DNA of 7,626 bases from Chloroflexota bacterium. Its GTDB lineage: Bacteria > Chloroflexota > Dehalococcoidia > Lucifugimonadales > JAPUKM01. Location: assembly GCA_027295645.1 (NCBI GenBank), contig JAPUKM010000077.1, forward strand, positions 1-7,626, in the 5' to 3' direction. Shown one piece after another: positions 6,192-7,626 of the stretch (positions are counted from its first letter, which is position 1; each line of letters starts with the position of its first letter). The notes under the pieces are model-generated. The model did no database searches. It was given only the letters and a program-made list of their open reading frames with translations, and was not told the DNA's origin. A program made the translations under genes and the position numbers.

Positions 6192-6196
6192 GAGGG
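6173..6196 (+). promoter_or_regulatory. Hairpin sequestering the dapB Shine-Dalgarno
   Basis: CCCTCC (6173-6178), in the last pnp codons, is exactly complementary to GGAGGG (6191-6196), the core of the dapB ribosome binding site (AGGAGGG at 6190-6196, 7 bases before the ATG). The 12-base loop holds most of the pnp stop codon TAG (6189-6191). A ribosome reaching that stop would melt the stem and expose the site, the classic layout for translational coupling. A smaller alternative fold, GGAG (6191-6194) with CTCC (6198-6201), would also mask it. The function is inferred. Confidence 0.55.
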
Positions 6197-6203
6197 ACTC
6201 CGT

Positions 6204-6995
6204 ATGGCCGCCACGCGAGTCATCGTACATGGCGCGGCCGGACGTGTGGGCCGGGAGGTCATCGCCGCGCTGACCCGGGACCCCGAGACGGAGCCGGCGG
6301 GTGCGGTCGATACCGCAAGCCGGGACTCCGAGCTTCCCCTGCCCGACGGGTCGGGGACCATTCCCTACGACACGACCCTGGAGGGGCTCCTGCGCCGCTG
6401 TCAGGCCGACGTTGTGGTCGACTTCACCGTCGCCGACGCCTGCCGCGCGATGGTGCCGGTCGCCGCCTCCCACGGCCTGCACCTGGTCATCGGTACCACC
6501 GGGCTGACCGACGCCGACCTGAAGGCCATGTCGGAGCTCAGCGGCAAGAACGGGGTCGGCATTGTGGTGGCCCCCAACTTCGCCCTGGGCGCGGTGCTGC
6601 TGAACCATCTGGCCCGTCTGGCCGCACGCTTCTTTGACTACGTGGACATCTTTGAGGCCCACCATGAGGCAAAGATCGATGCCCCCTCCGGCACCGCGCT
6701 CAAGCTGGCGCGGGACATCGCCGCGGAGGGGCGGTTCACCCGCCCGGAGCCGCAAACGGAACCCTTGCCCGGCACCCGTGGCGGTGCCTATAATGGCGTC
6801 TCCATCCATAGCAGCCGCATGCCGGGACGGATGGCCCACCACGAGGTGGTGTTTGGAGCCCCGGGCCAGACGCTGAGCCTGCGCCACGACACCGTCAGCC
6901 GGGAGTCCTATATGCCGGGCGTCCTCCTGGCCGTCAAAGAGGTGGGCAAGAGGCGGGAGCTGGTCGTAGGGCTGGAGAGCATCCTGGGACTGTAG
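6204..6995 (+). CDS. dapB: 4-hydroxy-tetrahydrodipicolinate reductase
   Basis: The 263-residue protein is full length for DapB, which reduces the DapA product to tetrahydrodipicolinate with NAD(P)H in the diaminopimelate/lysine pathway. The N-terminal nucleotide-binding motif is GAAGRVGR (residues 10-17). VDFTVADA (72-79), GTTG (97-100) and APNFALG (123-129) follow. The substrate-site signature EAHHEAKIDAPSGTA (151-165) includes His153, His154 and Lys157, corresponding to the catalytic His-His and Lys of the E. coli enzyme. GRMAHHEVVFG (208-218) near the end is also conserved. The start is set by a strong Shine-Dalgarno (AGGAGG, 6190-6195) and lies 12 bases after pnp ends, so the two genes are co-transcribed and probably translationally coupled. 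It is followed after 30 bp by asd, another gene of the same pathway. Confidence 0.97.
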   Translation: MAATRVIVHGAAGRVGREVIAALTRDPETEPAGAVDTASRDSELPLPDGSGTIPYDTTLEGLLRRCQADVVVDFTVADACRAMVPVAASHGLHLVIGTTGLTDADLKAMSELSGKNGVGIVVAPNFALGAVLLNHLARLAARFFDYVDIFEAHHEAKIDAPSGTALKLARDIAAEGRFTRPEPQTEPLPGTRGGAYNGVSIHSSRMPGRMAHHEVVFGAPGQTLSLRHDTVSRESYMPGVLLAVKEVGKRRELVVGLESILGL

Positions 6996-7025
6996 GGCCG
7001 GAGTATACTGGGGTGAGGGTGTACG

Positions 7026-7626
7026 GTGCGTAAGACCAACGTTGTAGTAGTGGGCGCCACGGGGGTGGTCGGGCAGGTCTTCCTACGGATTGCGGAAGAG
7101 CGTCGATTTCCTGTCGACCGACTGCGTCTGTCCGCCTCGCCCCGCTCCATAGGCAAGAGGCTCCTCTTCAACGGAGATGAGGTCGAGGTGGAGGAGACCA
7201 GCCCCGATATCTTCCGGGACGCCGACTTCGTCTTTATATCGGCGAGCGGCGCGGTGAGCCGGCAGCTTGCCCCGCTGGCGGTGGAGGCGGGCGCGGTGGT
7301 CATCGACGACAGCTCCGCCTTCCGTATGGACCCGCAGGTGCCATTGGTGGTGCCGGAGATCAACGGCGATGATCTGGTGGGCCACAAGGGCCTCACCTCC
7401 ATCCCCAACTGCTCCACCACCCCGATGGTCATGGCGCTGCACCCGTTGCACCGGGTGAACCCCGTCAAGCGTATCATCGCGGACACCTATCAATCGGTGT
7501 CGGGCACCGGCGGTGGTGCCATGGCGGAGCTGCGCGAGCAGAGCCGCGCCCTGCTGGAGACCGGCGAGTCGCCGCCTCCGGAGGTCTACCCGCATCGGAT
7601 CGCCTTCAACGTCCTGCCCCAGGTGG
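7026..7626 (+). CDS. asd: Aspartate-semialdehyde dehydrogenase, N-terminal part (cut by the window end)
   Basis: About 200 residues are visible of an enzyme usually near 340. It reduces aspartyl phosphate to aspartate semialdehyde with NADPH, the branch point to lysine/diaminopimelate, threonine and methionine. The coenzyme motif GATGVVGQ is at residues 10-17, SASGAVS (72-78) follows, and SIPNCSTT (125-132) holds the catalytic Cys129. DTYQSVSGTGGGAMAEL (153-169) is the conserved segment after it. The start is a GTG at 7026, with a modest Shine-Dalgarno (GTGAGG, 7013-7018). The other nearby GTG at 7019 runs into a stop within a few codons. The gene lies 30 bp after dapB on the same strand and is probably in the same transcript. 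The remaining C-terminal substrate-binding domain lies outside the window, and the visible frame is intact. Confidence 0.96.
   Translation, partial: MRKTNVVVVGATGVVGQVFLRIAEERRFPVDRLRLSASPRSIGKRLLFNGDEVEVEETSPDIFRDADFVFISASGAVSRQLAPLAVEAGAVVIDDSSAFRMDPQVPLVVPEINGDDLVGHKGLTSIPNCSTTPMVMALHPLHRVNPVKRIIADTYQSVSGTGGGAMAELREQSRALLETGESPPPEVYPHRIAFNVLPQV

Noticed and set aside
3993..6887. A 964-codon open frame antisense to pnp and dapB
   Set aside because: It mirrors pnp and dapB, which share one frame, so GC-rich codon bias keeps the opposite frame open through both. The translation is His/Gly/Arg-rich with no domain, and no promoter or ribosome site supports it.
7004..7009. TATACT before asd as an internal promoter
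   Set aside because: No acceptable -35 box lies 16-18 bp upstream and there is no extended -10 TG. A single hexamer is weak evidence.
7083..7595. Antisense open frames within asd
   Set aside because: asd is unmistakable on the plus strand. The antisense products look like frame shadows rich in Arg, Ser and Thr.
1..7626. tRNA, rRNA, CRISPR array, riboswitch or toxin-antitoxin pair
   Set aside because: No regularly spaced repeats, no cloverleaf-like segment, no conserved riboswitch core and no paired small genes were seen in the short intergenic spaces.

Overview
The window is a GC-rich stretch of bacterial chromosome with compact, mostly housekeeping genes. The block rpsO-pnp-dapB-asd on the plus strand, with an epimerase closely resembling the TM0509-type UDP-glucose 4-epimerases, most suggests a Chloroflexota relative (Dehalococcoidia or SAR202-like). 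This placement is from memory of gene order and protein style. No search was run, so treat it as a moderate-confidence guess.

Layout from left to right. Bases 1-284 hold the C-terminal end of a protein that looks like a large serine recombinase, entering from outside the window. A short spacer follows, ending in a perfect tandem 13-bp duplication (347-372) that runs into the stop codon of cinA. The cinA gene (1607-372, minus strand) encodes a two-domain CinA/PncC protein and has a well-formed promoter placed so close to its start that the message is probably leaderless. The 250-bp gap between cinA and the next gene holds a REP-like imperfect palindrome (1781-1807). Next come two nucleotide-sugar genes facing each other and overlapping by 6 bp: a GalE-like epimerase (1861-2784, plus) and a sugar-1-phosphate nucleotidyltransferase (3492-2779, minus). 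The latter has a clear sigma-70-type promoter.

From 3594 to the right edge, everything reads on the plus strand as one probable operon. A promoter serves rpsO (ribosomal protein S15). An intrinsic terminator/attenuator includes the rpsO stop codon. Then come pnp (polynucleotide phosphorylase), dapB (4-hydroxy-tetrahydrodipicolinate reductase) and asd (aspartate-semialdehyde dehydrogenase, cut by the window end). The pnp-dapB junction carries two adjacent hairpins. The second sequesters the dapB Shine-Dalgarno with the pnp stop codon in its loop, which predicts translational coupling.

Functionally, S15 and PNPase act in ribosome assembly and RNA turnover. Asd and DapB are two steps of the aspartate/diaminopimelate route to lysine, and dapA, the step between them, may lie beyond the right edge. 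CinA probably works in NAD-cycle salvage. I do not see an undescribed system here. The points worth a second look are regulatory (the rpsO attenuator and the pnp-dapB hairpins), the REP-like element, and the tandem duplication beside the recombinase gene.
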